From positions 124,001 through 188,000 of the forward strand of contig SVMM01000003.1 in assembly GCA_015067435.1 (NCBI GenBank): DNA of 64,000 bases, written 5' to 3'. The translations under genes and the position numbers were made by a program. Under the pieces are notes generated by a model. That model was not told the origin of the DNA and made no database searches. It was given only the letters and a program-made list of their open reading frames with translations. Below are positions 34,370 through 43,795 of this stretch, piece by piece. The first letter of the stretch is position 1, and each line of letters begins with the position of its first letter. This stretch comes from Oscillospiraceae bacterium. Lineage in GTDB: Bacteria > Bacillota > Clostridia > Oscillospirales > Oscillospiraceae.

Positions 34370-35143
34370 TTATCCGCCGTAGCGCGCCGCGTGCTCCGCC
34401 GCGGTGCTCTCGTCGGTCGGCGTCTGCGCGGCGGCGGCGTTGCCGGGCTGCTGATAGAACAGCGTGTTGGACGACGCGCCGCTCGTCACATACCAGCGGT
34501 CGCTGCCGTCGAATTTGCTCAGGTTGATGTTGACCTGATTGCCGCCGGCGTAGCTCTTGACCCAGTAGACGATGTTCAGCCGTCCCAGCTGCTCCAGCGA
34601 CTGGGCGTTGATCGTCTCCGTGTTCGTGCTGTTATAGTACAGCTCGATGGTCAGCGGGCGCGCGGGCTTGAAGCCGTTGGACGCGCTCGCGCCGTTGAAA
34701 TACGCGCGCGGCAGCCACTTCATGTTCGCGTCCCGCAGGCGCTCGTTGAAATAGGTGTCCCAGCCCGCGCGGCCGGACTTGCCGCCCTCGGTAAAGCCGC
34801 GGCCGTAGGGCTCCAGGTCGGCAAAGAGATACTTCATCATGCCCATGCCGTCGTCATAGCTGTCCGTCAGGCGCGTGACCGCCCAGACCCAGTACGCCGC
34901 GACGCTGCGCGGATCGCGCACATCCACGACCTTTTTGAGCTCCCCGAGGTTCCACGGCGCGGGATCGGCGAGCCTGAAGTCCTGATCGCGCTTCCACAGA
35001 GGGTTGAGCGCCTTCGCGTCCAGCATGGGGATGGTGGTGTCGATCTGCACCGCCGCGCCCTTGACCGCCTCCGCCACCGACGCCGCCCCCTGCAGCAGCG
35101 AGGCGCCCTTGCGGAACAAATTGCCGAGATCGTTCGTATTCAT
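34370..35143 (-). CDS. Unrecognised protein with conserved-looking C-terminal beta-rich domain
   Basis: This 257-residue protein has no signal peptide or membrane helix. The first 35 residues form an amphipathic Ala/Gly-rich helix (N-L-F-R-K-G-A-S-L-L-Q-G-A-A). The rest is Trp/Tyr-rich (Y-W-V-W-A-V-T-R-L, M-K-Y-L-F-A-D-L-E-P-Y, T-I-E-L-Y-Y-N-S-T-N) and ends in a disordered Ala/Gln tail. From memory it may correspond to DUF6935; I cannot verify this. AGGAGG 7 bases before ATG supports translation. It is a single gene between two regulatory intervals, with no functional clue from neighbours. Confidence 0.6.
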   Translation of the reverse strand: MNTNDLGNLFRKGASLLQGAASVAEAVKGAAVQIDTTIPMLDAKALNPLWKRDQDFRLADPAPWNLGELKKVVDVRDPRSVAAYWVWAVTRLTDSYDDGMGMMKYLFADLEPYGRGFTEGGKSGRAGWDTYFNERLRDANMKWLPRAYFNGASASNGFKPARPLTIELYYNSTNTETINAQSLEQLGRLNIVYWVKSYAGGNQVNINLSKFDGSDRWYVTSGASSNTLFYQQPGNAAAAQTPTDESTAAEHAARYGG

Positions 35144-35290
35144 GACCGTACCTCCTCATATTTCGCAGTTCTCTCTGTCATTCGCATTTGCCTTGATGAT
35201 AGATATGATAGCACGTTTTTCGTGAAAGCACATCGTACCAACGGGCAATTCCGCAAAAAATGTCAGTCACATTGCAGGCATGGCGTATTG

Positions 35291-35305
35291 CACAATTATA
35301 TTGTG
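35291..35305. promoter_or_regulatory. Operator candidate upstream of the Fbp/Afu-type operon
   Basis: The 15-bp palindrome CACAAT-TAT-ATTGTG (35291-35305) ends 6 bases before the -35. This is a position suited to an activator. Confidence 0.5.
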
Positions 35306-35311
35306 TGTGCC

Positions 35312-35340
35312 TTGACTTTTTTGTGCAAGAAGCGTACAAT
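35312..35340 (+). promoter_or_regulatory. Promoter of the Fbp/Afu-type operon
   Basis: TTGACT (35312-35317), 17 bases, TACAAT (35335-35340), about 60 bases ahead of ATG 35402. Confidence 0.7.
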
Positions 35341-35401
35341 TCTACCCGTGGCAGCGGTTTGTCCGCGCCCCAAATACATCGTGAATTGAGGAGGATGGAA
35401 C

Positions 35402-36580
35402 ATGAAAAAGACATTTGCCCTTGCATTGGCGCTTGTCATGGTACTCGGCATGCTTGTCGGCTGCGGCGGCAGCGGCGGCGGAACCGAGCCCGCGGCGCAG
35501 CCGGCGACCACTCAGCCCGCCACCGGCACCGCGCAGCCCGCGGCCCAGCCGGCGGCGCCCGCCGCGTCCGATCCGATGGCCGATCTGATCGCCGCCGCGA
35601 AGGCGGAGGGCGAGCTGGTCGTCTACGGCTCCTGCGAGGAGGACTACCTCGCTGCGGCGTGCGCGAACTTCGAGAAGCTCTACGGCATCAAGACGCAGTA
35701 TCAGCGCCTCTCCACCGGCGAGGTTCCGACGAAGATCGAGGAAGAGAACGGCAACCCCTCCGCGGACGTCTGGTTCGGCGGCACGAACAACCCCTATGAC
35801 ACCGCCGCGGCGAAGGACCTGCTGGACAACAGCTACACGCCCATCAACGCCTCCCACCTGACCAAGGACATCTACAAGGACCCCAGCGGCTACTGGTACG
35901 GCATCTACACCGGTATCCTCGGCTTCATGGCGAACAAGGGCGAGCTTGACCGTCTCGGCCTTGCCGCGCCGCAGACCTGGGACGACCTGCTCAAGCCCGA
36001 GTACAAGGGTCTCATCTGGCTGTCCAACTACAACACCGCCGGCACGGCGAAGCTGGTCATCAACACGATGCTCCAGATGAAGGGCCATGACGAGGGCATC
36101 AAGTACCTCGTCGAGCTCGACAAGAACATTCAGGTCTACACCAAGTCCGGCTCCGGCCCGAGCAAGAACGTCGGCACCGGCGAGTGCGTGATCGGCATCG
36201 GCTTCCTGCATGACGGCATCACCCAGATTGTCGACAACGGCTACGATAACGTCCAGCTCATCATCCCCGCGGACGGCACGTCCTGCGAGATCGGGCCGGT
36301 CGCCATCTTCAAGGGAGCCAAGCACATGGCGGCGGCGAAGCTGTTCATGGAGTACGCCCTCTCCCCCGACTGCGTGGAGCTGGCGGCGAACAACGGCTCG
36401 TATCAGTTCCTCGTCATCGACAACGCCCAGCAGCCGCAGCAGGCGATCGACTTCGGCCTCGATCCCAGTCTCGTTTGGGACGGCTATGACTTCGCGGACG
36501 CCGCGGCGAACACCGCCACGTACGTCGAGGAGGTCATGGCGGCGCTCAACGGCGGCGACGACCGTTTCAAGACGGAATAA
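35402..36580 (+). CDS. ABC transporter substrate-binding lipoprotein (FbpA/AfuA-type)
   Basis: This 392-residue protein has a lipoprotein signal ending M-L-V-G-C (Cys21) and an Ala/Pro/Thr/Gln linker to about residue 57. A class D binding fold follows, with L-V-V-Y-G-S, P-S-A-D-V-W-F-G-G-T-N-N, S-K-N-V-G-T-G-E-C-V-I-G-I-G and the late G-P-V-A-I-F-K-G-A-K-H. I do not see the paired C-terminal Tyr residues of ferric-binding FbpA, so iron is not supported. AfuA of the same family binds sugar phosphates. The downstream kinase and isomerase agree with a sugar-type ligand. GAGGAGG precedes ATG. Confidence 0.85.
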   Translation: MKKTFALALALVMVLGMLVGCGGSGGGTEPAAQPATTQPATGTAQPAAQPAAPAASDPMADLIAAAKAEGELVVYGSCEEDYLAAACANFEKLYGIKTQYQRLSTGEVPTKIEEENGNPSADVWFGGTNNPYDTAAAKDLLDNSYTPINASHLTKDIYKDPSGYWYGIYTGILGFMANKGELDRLGLAAPQTWDDLLKPEYKGLIWLSNYNTAGTAKLVINTMLQMKGHDEGIKYLVELDKNIQVYTKSGSGPSKNVGTGECVIGIGFLHDGITQIVDNGYDNVQLIIPADGTSCEIGPVAIFKGAKHMAAAKLFMEYALSPDCVELAANNGSYQFLVIDNAQQPQQAIDFGLDPSLVWDGYDFADAAANTATYVEEVMAALNGGDDRFKTE

Positions 36581-36617
36581 ACAACTGTTGAACCGAATAC
36601 CGCAGCAAACGCAAGCG

Positions 36618-36652
36618 AGCGTGGGGACGACGGAACGCCGCCGTCCCCCGCT
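36618..36652 (+). promoter_or_regulatory. Intra-operon hairpin after the binding-protein gene
   Basis: An imperfect stem of 14 pairs (AGCG, GGGGACG, CGG against CCG, CGTCCCC, CGCT) with a 4-base loop and no U-tract, in the 110-base gap before the permease. The position is analogous to the hairpin in the TRAP operon. Confidence 0.55.
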
Positions 36653-36690
36653 TCCATTTCCCTTGTGTGTGAAAGGAGGGGTTCTCCCTT

Positions 36691-38403
36691 ATGGCAACGA
36701 CGCAAGGAGCGGCGCTGGACCGAAAAAAACTGATGGCCGACCCCATCATGGTGACCACCATCGTCGTGCTCATTACGTTTTTGACGCTTTTCATCCTGTA
36801 TCCTCTTGCGATCCTTCTGATCGACAGTCTGTACGGCACAAACGGGCTGTCGCTTGAAACCTTCCGGCGCGTGCTCGCTATGCCGACGTTCACGCGTGCC
36901 ATCACCAACACGCTCAAGGTCGGCTTCGTGGTCGGCATCCTCTCCACGCTCATCGGCCTGCTGTTCGCCTATGTGGAGGTGTATGTCAAGCTCCACACCG
37001 TCGCGGGCGGCCTGTTCAAGGTCGTTTCGATGCTGCCCGTCGTCTCGCCGCCGTTCGTGCTGTCGCTGTCGATGATCATGCTCTTCGGCAAGGCGGGTCT
37101 CATCACGCGCTTTGTGCTGGGCATCTACGACAACAATGTCTACGGCTACTGGGGCATCGTCATCGTGCAGACGCTGACGTTCTTCCCCGTGTGCTACATG
37201 ATGCTCAAGGGCCTCTTAAAGAACATCGACCCCTCGCTGGAGGAGGCGGCGCGCGACATGGGCGCGAGCCGTTGGAAGGTGTTCACGGACGTGACGTTCC
37301 CGCTGATGCTGCCGGGTCTCGGCAACGCGTTCTTAGTGACGTTCATCGAGTCCATCGCGGACTTCGCCAACCCGATGATTATCGGCGGCTCCTACGACAC
37401 GCTGGCGACGAGCATCTACCTCCAGATCACCGGTGCGTTCGACAAGGAGGGCGCGGCGGCGATGGCGGTGGTGCTGCTGTGTATCACGCTGGCGATGTTC
37501 GCCGTGCAGAAGTATTACCTCGAATCCAAGACCGCCGCGACGCTCACGGGCAAGGCGTCCCGCGCGCGTATGCTGATCGAGGACAAGAGCGTCAGCGTCC
37601 CGCTGACCATCCTGTGCTCGATCTCGGCGCTGTTCGTCATCATGATGTATATCTGCGTGCCCATCGGCGCGCTGTTCCCGACCTGGGGCTACAAGTTCAC
37701 GCCGCTCACGTTCAAGTGGTTCGGTCAGGTGTTCAGCAAGTACAAGGGTCTCAAGGCGTTCCGCGACTCGTTCATGCTCTCGCTCATCGCCTCGCCGATC
37801 ACGGCGCTGCTCAGCATGATTATCTCCTACCTCGTCGTCAAGCGCAAGTTCAAGGCGAAGGGCTTCATCGAGGCGGTGTCGATGCTCGCCATGGCGGTGC
37901 CCGGCACGGTGCTCGGCGTCGGCTATATCCGCGGCTTCTCCGGCGGACTGTTCCACACGGGCTTCCTCGGCGGCATCTACGGCACGGGGCTGATCCTCAT
38001 CATCGTGTTTGTCGTTCGCTCGCTGCCCACCGGCACGCGCAGCGGCATCTCCGCCCTGCGCCAGATCGACAAGAGCATCGAGGAATCCGCCTATGACATG
38101 GGCGCGGACAGCTTCAAGGTGTTCATGACCGTGACGCTGCCGCTCATCAAGGATTCGTTCCTCAGCGGGCTTGTTACCGCGTTCGTGCGTTCGATCACGG
38201 CGATCTCCGCGATCATCCTGCTCGTGACGCCGCAGTATCTGCTCATCACGGTGCAGATCAACGAGTTCGCGGAAAAGGGCGCGTTCAGCATCGCCTGCGC
38301 GTTCGCGACGATCCTGATCCTCATCACCTACGGCAGCGTGCTGCTGATGAACGTGCTGATGAAATTCTTCGGAACGAGCCGCAAAATAAAGGAGGAGGAG
38401 TAA
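36691..38403 (+). CDS. ABC transporter permease, fused two-module (FbpB/AfuB-type)
   Basis: This 570-residue protein has about twelve helices in two homologous halves. Each half carries an EAA loop: E-E-A-A-R-D-M-G-A-S-R-W-K-V-F near residue 184 and E-E-S-A-Y-D-M-G-A-D-S-F-K-V-F near 464. It forms the whole membrane channel from one chain, as in FbpB/AfuB. AAAGGAGGGG precedes ATG, and the ATPase follows after 4 bases. Confidence 0.92.
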   Translation: MATTQGAALDRKKLMADPIMVTTIVVLITFLTLFILYPLAILLIDSLYGTNGLSLETFRRVLAMPTFTRAITNTLKVGFVVGILSTLIGLLFAYVEVYVKLHTVAGGLFKVVSMLPVVSPPFVLSLSMIMLFGKAGLITRFVLGIYDNNVYGYWGIVIVQTLTFFPVCYMMLKGLLKNIDPSLEEAARDMGASRWKVFTDVTFPLMLPGLGNAFLVTFIESIADFANPMIIGGSYDTLATSIYLQITGAFDKEGAAAMAVVLLCITLAMFAVQKYYLESKTAATLTGKASRARMLIEDKSVSVPLTILCSISALFVIMMYICVPIGALFPTWGYKFTPLTFKWFGQVFSKYKGLKAFRDSFMLSLIASPITALLSMIISYLVVKRKFKAKGFIEAVSMLAMAVPGTVLGVGYIRGFSGGLFHTGFLGGIYGTGLILIIVFVVRSLPTGTRSGISALRQIDKSIEESAYDMGADSFKVFMTVTLPLIKDSFLSGLVTAFVRSITAISAIILLVTPQYLLITVQINEFAEKGAFSIACAFATILILITYGSVLLMNVLMKFFGTSRKIKEEE

Positions 38404-38407
38404 CATC

Positions 38408-39484
<1,077 letters not shown>

Positions 39485-39487
39485 GCC

Positions 39488-41200
39488 ATGCTGGGCGAAA
39501 TGCTGAAACGTTCGGACGCCGGGCAGCCCTTGTGGCTGCCCGACGTTCGCGACGCCTTCCGGATGTCGGACGGCGTGCCGCTGGTGCTGCGTCTGAGCTC
39601 CTTCGACGGGGAGACGCGCGACTTTCGGCACGTCCTCCCTCGCTGGGAGAGTCCGGCGGAGCGCGCGCTCGTGCGCGACTATCTCTGCGCCTCGATCCAC
39701 AACATGCTCTCCGCCTGCGGCGGGTATGAGCTGGTGATTTTCATTGATCCAGAGGAAACGGAGGCGGCAAAGCTGCTCGACGAGCTGCCGGCGCTCTTCC
39801 AGCTCGCTGAGCGAAAACGCAGCGGGCTCGGCAAGGTCGTGAGCATCGCGGACCGCATGGGGCGCGCCTTCGGGCGCGGAGCGTTCCGCTTTGAGCGGAC
39901 GGACATCCGCTATTATGCGCCGGTGCGACGCATCTCACGGGAGGCGGCGCCGGTGGCAGAGCGCCTGCGCGCGCTCTGCGCCGAGGCGGAACACCTCAAC
40001 ATCGTCGGCGTGGACGTCGGCGGCACGGACATCAAGCTCACCGCCGCGGCGCGGGGACGGCTCGTCGCCGTCAAGGAGTACGACTGGAACCCCGCCGCGT
40101 TTTCCACGGTGGATCAGATCATCGAACCGATCCTGCTGCTCACGCGCCTGATGCGCGCCTGCATTGCGTCGGACGGCGCGGACGAGGGGCTGGCGCGCGC
40201 GCTCCGGCGGGACGTGCCCGACGCGGAGATCGCCGCCGCCGTCGCCGGCGCGGAGAAGCGCTTCGACACCGGCGTGCTCGACGCGGTCGGCGTCAGCTTC
40301 CCCGACATCGTGCTGGGCGATTGCATCGTCGGCGGCGAAACACCCAAGACGGACGGCGTGCGCCGCAACGGCTCCGTCGATTATGAGGCGGAGTTCGCGC
40401 GGCTCGGCGCGCTGCGGGACGTTCTGCTGCCTCTGTGCCGCGGGAAGGGGCGCTGCCGCATCGTCAACGATGGGAACATGGCGGCGTTCACCGCCGCGGC
40501 GGAGCTCGCTTGCGGCGGCGCGCCGGAGCTGATCGGGCGCGGCGTGGTCGCGCACAGCCTCGGCACCGACCTCGGCACGGGCTGGCTGATGGAGGACGGC
40601 ACGATCCCGCAGATGCCGCTGGAGCTCTACGATCTGCTGCTGGATCTCGGCGCGGGGCCCGCGTCGCGGTTCCCGGCGGAGGATCTGCGCAGCACCCGCA
40701 ATGAAAACTCCGGCCTTGCCGACGCGCGGCGCTATCTGGGCCAGTCGGCGGCATACCGGCTCGCGTGGAGGTTCGACCACTCCCTGCTGGACGGCTTCAC
40801 GGAGGAGCGCGACGGCGTTTTGCGCATCCGCACGGAGCCGGACGATCTGCGCAAGCCCTGTCTGGAGCACCTGATGCGCCGCGCGGAGGACGGGGATGAC
40901 GCGGCGGAAGAGGTATTCCGGCAGATCGGGCGCAGCTTCGCGGTCGTGAGCCGCGAGATGCGCTATCTGCTCGCGCCGGAGACGGACACGCGCTTCCTCT
41001 TCGGGCGCTTTGTGAAGTCGGAGCGCTGCTTCACCCTCCTGCGCGAGGGCTGCGCGGAGAGCATGCCGTCGCTGCGGCTGGAAAACGGCGGGGACGGCCT
41101 CGCCGAGACGCCGCTGATGCGCCAGCTCGCATCCCGGCGCGACGTGACCGTGGCGCAGTTTGCGCAGGCGGTGGGCGCGCTGTACTATGCGCTGACATAA
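39488..41200 (+). CDS. ROK-type (ASKHA) kinase-like protein with N-terminal extension
   Basis: This 570-residue protein has an N-terminal 170 residues that match nothing I know. From about residue 173 comes the ASKHA phosphate-1 loop V-G-V-D-V-G-G-T-D-I-K, then V-G-V-S-F-P-D, the R-I-V-N-D-G-N-M-A-A region and the phosphate-2/adenosine loop S-L-G-T-D-L-G-T-G-W-L, as in ROK sugar kinases and repressors. No ROK zinc motif or helix-turn-helix is evident. It is much longer than a standard 300-residue ROK kinase. It lies in an importer operon beside a lyxose isomerase, so sugar phosphorylation is likely; the exact sugar is unknown. Confidence 0.7.
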   Translation: MLGEMLKRSDAGQPLWLPDVRDAFRMSDGVPLVLRLSSFDGETRDFRHVLPRWESPAERALVRDYLCASIHNMLSACGGYELVIFIDPEETEAAKLLDELPALFQLAERKRSGLGKVVSIADRMGRAFGRGAFRFERTDIRYYAPVRRISREAAPVAERLRALCAEAEHLNIVGVDVGGTDIKLTAAARGRLVAVKEYDWNPAAFSTVDQIIEPILLLTRLMRACIASDGADEGLARALRRDVPDAEIAAAVAGAEKRFDTGVLDAVGVSFPDIVLGDCIVGGETPKTDGVRRNGSVDYEAEFARLGALRDVLLPLCRGKGRCRIVNDGNMAAFTAAAELACGGAPELIGRGVVAHSLGTDLGTGWLMEDGTIPQMPLELYDLLLDLGAGPASRFPAEDLRSTRNENSGLADARRYLGQSAAYRLAWRFDHSLLDGFTEERDGVLRIRTEPDDLRKPCLEHLMRRAEDGDDAAEEVFRQIGRSFAVVSREMRYLLAPETDTRFLFGRFVKSERCFTLLREGCAESMPSLRLENGGDGLAETPLMRQLASRRDVTVAQFAQAVGALYYALT

Positions 41201-41212
41201 GGAGGCTTTATC

Positions 41213-41899
41213 ATGAAACGAAGCGAGATCAATGCCGCGCTGCGGGAGATGGAGGCAATGATAAACGAATACCGCGTCTCCCTGCCCGACTTCTGCCACT
41301 TCACACCCGACGCTTGGCGGACGAAGGGGCATGAGTACGACGAGGTGCGCGACAACATGCTGGGCTGGGACATTACGGACTACGGTCTCGGCAAATTCGA
41401 CGAGCTGGGCTTTTCGCTCATCACGCTGCGCAACGGGAACCTGAAGCTGCGCGAGAAGTACGCCAAGACCTACGCCGAAAAGCTGCTCTACCTCAAGGAT
41501 GGGCAGTACGCGCCGATGCATTTCCACTGGGCAAAGATGGAGGACATTATCAACCGCGCGGGCGGCAATGTGCTCATCCGCGTCTACAACTCGGACGAGA
41601 ACGAGCAGATCGACCGTGAAAGCCCCGTTACCGTCCACCTCGACGGCTGCGAGCGCGTCGTGCCCGCGGGCACGCAGGTGCGGCTGACGCCAGGGCAGAG
41701 CATCACGATCGTGCCGCTGCTGTACCACGACTTCACGGTGGAGGCGGGCAGCGGCGCGGTGCTGCTGGGCGAGGTCAGCCAGTGCAACGACGACAACACG
41801 GACAACCGCTTCGAGCCGCCGATGGGGCGCTTCCCCGCCATCGAGGAGGACGAGCCGCCCTACCGCCTGCTGTGCAACGAGTATCCCGGGGCGGAATAG
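41213..41899 (+). CDS. D-lyxose ketol-isomerase family protein
   Basis: This 228-residue cupin has the metal-binding residues in P-M-H-F-H-W-A-K-M-E-D (two His and Glu). A distal His lies in L-L-Y-H-D-F-T-V-E, and the family tail G-E-V-S-Q-C-N-D-D-N-T-D-N is present. Characterised members interconvert D-lyxose/D-xylulose and D-mannose/D-fructose. AAGGAGG lies 7 bases before ATG. Last gene of the importer operon, 12 bases after the kinase; together they suggest uptake, isomerisation and phosphorylation of a pentose or hexose. Confidence 0.87.
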   Translation: MKRSEINAALREMEAMINEYRVSLPDFCHFTPDAWRTKGHEYDEVRDNMLGWDITDYGLGKFDELGFSLITLRNGNLKLREKYAKTYAEKLLYLKDGQYAPMHFHWAKMEDIINRAGGNVLIRVYNSDENEQIDRESPVTVHLDGCERVVPAGTQVRLTPGQSITIVPLLYHDFTVEAGSGAVLLGEVSQCNDDNTDNRFEPPMGRFPAIEEDEPPYRLLCNEYPGAE

Positions 41900-41976
41900 G
41901 CTGTCTCAACCTGCGGTGCGGAACCCAGGCGGCGCAAAAAGTGCCTCAGGCGGCGCAAAAAAGAGCCCCCGCCGGA

Positions 41977-42005
41977 TTGAAAAACGGATCAAACAGGGAT
42001 ATAAT
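41977..42005 (+). promoter_or_regulatory. Promoter of the PAS-GGDEF-EAL gene
   Basis: TTGAAA (41977-41982), 17 bases, TATAAT (42000-42005), 27 bases ahead of the ATG. Confidence 0.75.
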
Positions 42006-42032
42006 AGGTTATTGGATGGGGGTGTGCCCGCA

Positions 42033-43727
42033 ATGAGCAATTCTGTGCCGGACGAGGTCAAAAGGAACCTGGATCAGCTGTTTAATGCTTTTTCCACGGT
42101 TGCCGAGGGTACGTATGTCTACCTTTGCAACATGAAATATGATTACTCGCGCTGGTCCGAGTCCGCGGTCACTTCGTTCGGGCTGCCGTCTGAATACATG
42201 TTTGGCGCGGGCGCGATCTGGGAGGAGCACATCCACCCGGAGGATCGCGAGAACTACCACAGGAGCATCGACGCCATCTTCTCCGGCCAGGACGACGGGC
42301 ACGACATGCAGTACCGCGCGCGCAAGCCGAACGGCGATTACGAGGTCTGCACCTGCCGCGGCGTCGTGATCTGCGATCAAAACGGCGAGCCGGAGTATTT
42401 CGGCGGGGCGATCCGGAACCACGGCGTGCAGGGGCACATAGACACGCTGGTCGGCCTGCGCAACCAGTACGGCTTCTTCGAGGATCTGGAAAGCTATCTG
42501 GTGAAGAAGCGCAGCGTCCGCATCAGCGTGATCGGACTTTCCAAGTTCACCGAGATCAACGAGGTCTACGGCTACCTCTTCGGCAATCAGGTTTTGCAGC
42601 GCTTCGGCCGCTACCTCTTCGAGCACATCGGAAACCGCGGGCACGTCTATCGTCTGGACGGGACGAAGTTCGCCGTCATCTCCGTGACGCTCAGCACCGG
42701 GGAGCTCAAGGCGGAATACGAAAAGCTCCGCACCTACTTCCGGGACGGCTGCGAGGTCGACGGCAGGCATATCATTCTCGACATGAGCGCGGGTATCCTT
42801 TCGCTCGACGACTTCACCGTGGATGTGCAGACCATCTACTCCTGCCTGAACTTCGCTTTCGGTGAATCGAAGATCCGGCAGCAGGGCGACATGGTGGAGT
42901 TCGTGAACGAGCTGAACGACGACAGCCAGCAGCGGCTTGAGATGCTCCACGCCATCCGCGACTCGATCACGCGGGACTGCAGGGGCTTCTGCCTCTATTA
43001 TCAGCCGGTCGTCAACGCCGTGAGCGGGCGCCTCACCGGAGCGGAATCGCTGATCCGCTGGCGGGACGAGACTTACGGCATGGTCATGCCGGATCGGTTC
43101 ATCCCCCTGCTGGAGCGCGACTCGCTGTTTCCCCAGCTGGGACGCTGGATCCTCAAAAAGTCGCTGTGCGACGCGAAAAAGGTACTCTCCGTCTGCCCCG
43201 ACTTCGTCGTCAACGTCAACCTCTCCTACACGCAGCTGGAGAAGCCAGACTTCCCGGACATGGTGCTGGAGCTGCTGCGGGAGGTGGACTATCCGCCGGA
43301 GCATCTGTGTCTGGAGATCACGGAGCGCTGCCGTCTGCTCGACCTCGGTCAGCTTTTGAACATCGTCGCGCGGCTGCGCGCTTCCGGCATCCGCTTCGCG
43401 CTGGACGACTTCGGCACCGGCTTCTCCTCGATCGGCGTCATCAAGGCGATCCCTCTCGATACGATCAAGATCGACCGCAGCTTTGTGATCCACATCGAGA
43501 AGAACGCGCAGGAGCAGCAGCTGGTCGAGCATTTCACCGCCGTTGCCGCGCTGTTCGGCGCAAAGGTCTGCGTGGAGGGGATCGAGACCGCCGGCATGCG
43601 GGACATTCTCCGGCACTACCGCGTCCACAGCTTTCAGGGCTATTACTACGGCCGGCCGATGGACTTCGGGGCGTTTCTCTTCCTCGCCCGGTCGCAGCCC
43701 GTCGACGCGCCCGCCAAAGCCCGCTGA
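42033..43727 (+). CDS. PAS-GGDEF(degenerate)-EAL cyclic-di-GMP phosphodiesterase
   Basis: This 564-residue protein has a PAS domain at about 10-130 (H-I-H-P-E-D-R-E-N-Y, then G-D-Y-E-V-C-T-C-R-G). A GGDEF fold at about 140-300 has D-G-T-K-F in place of G-G-D-E-F, so it cannot make c-di-GMP. An EAL domain (about 310-555) reads E-S-L at the signature but keeps N-V-N-L-S, L-E-I-T-E, D-D-F-G-T-G, I-K-I-D-R-S-F and V-E-G-I-E-T. This set fits an active phosphodiesterase. There is no membrane segment; a cytoplasmic PAS ligand would control it. The frame is open to 41916, but the promoter at 41977-42005 requires a later start. Confidence 0.9.
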   Translation: MSNSVPDEVKRNLDQLFNAFSTVAEGTYVYLCNMKYDYSRWSESAVTSFGLPSEYMFGAGAIWEEHIHPEDRENYHRSIDAIFSGQDDGHDMQYRARKPNGDYEVCTCRGVVICDQNGEPEYFGGAIRNHGVQGHIDTLVGLRNQYGFFEDLESYLVKKRSVRISVIGLSKFTEINEVYGYLFGNQVLQRFGRYLFEHIGNRGHVYRLDGTKFAVISVTLSTGELKAEYEKLRTYFRDGCEVDGRHIILDMSAGILSLDDFTVDVQTIYSCLNFAFGESKIRQQGDMVEFVNELNDDSQQRLEMLHAIRDSITRDCRGFCLYYQPVVNAVSGRLTGAESLIRWRDETYGMVMPDRFIPLLERDSLFPQLGRWILKKSLCDAKKVLSVCPDFVVNVNLSYTQLEKPDFPDMVLELLREVDYPPEHLCLEITERCRLLDLGQLLNIVARLRASGIRFALDDFGTGFSSIGVIKAIPLDTIKIDRSFVIHIEKNAQEQQLVEHFTAVAALFGAKVCVEGIETAGMRDILRHYRVHSFQGYYYGRPMDFGAFLFLARSQPVDAPAKAR

Positions 43728-43750
43728 CTCTCCCCCGCTGTGCAAAATAA

Positions 43751-43783
43751 CAGCCCGAAGCCTTTCGAAACGGCTTCGGGCTG
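43751..43783. terminator. Bidirectional terminator
   Basis: A 12-bp perfect stem (43751-43762 and 43772-43783) followed by T-rich sequence, between the convergent EAL and asparagine synthetase genes. Confidence 0.85.
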
Positions 43784-43795
43784 TGTCTTTTTGTT

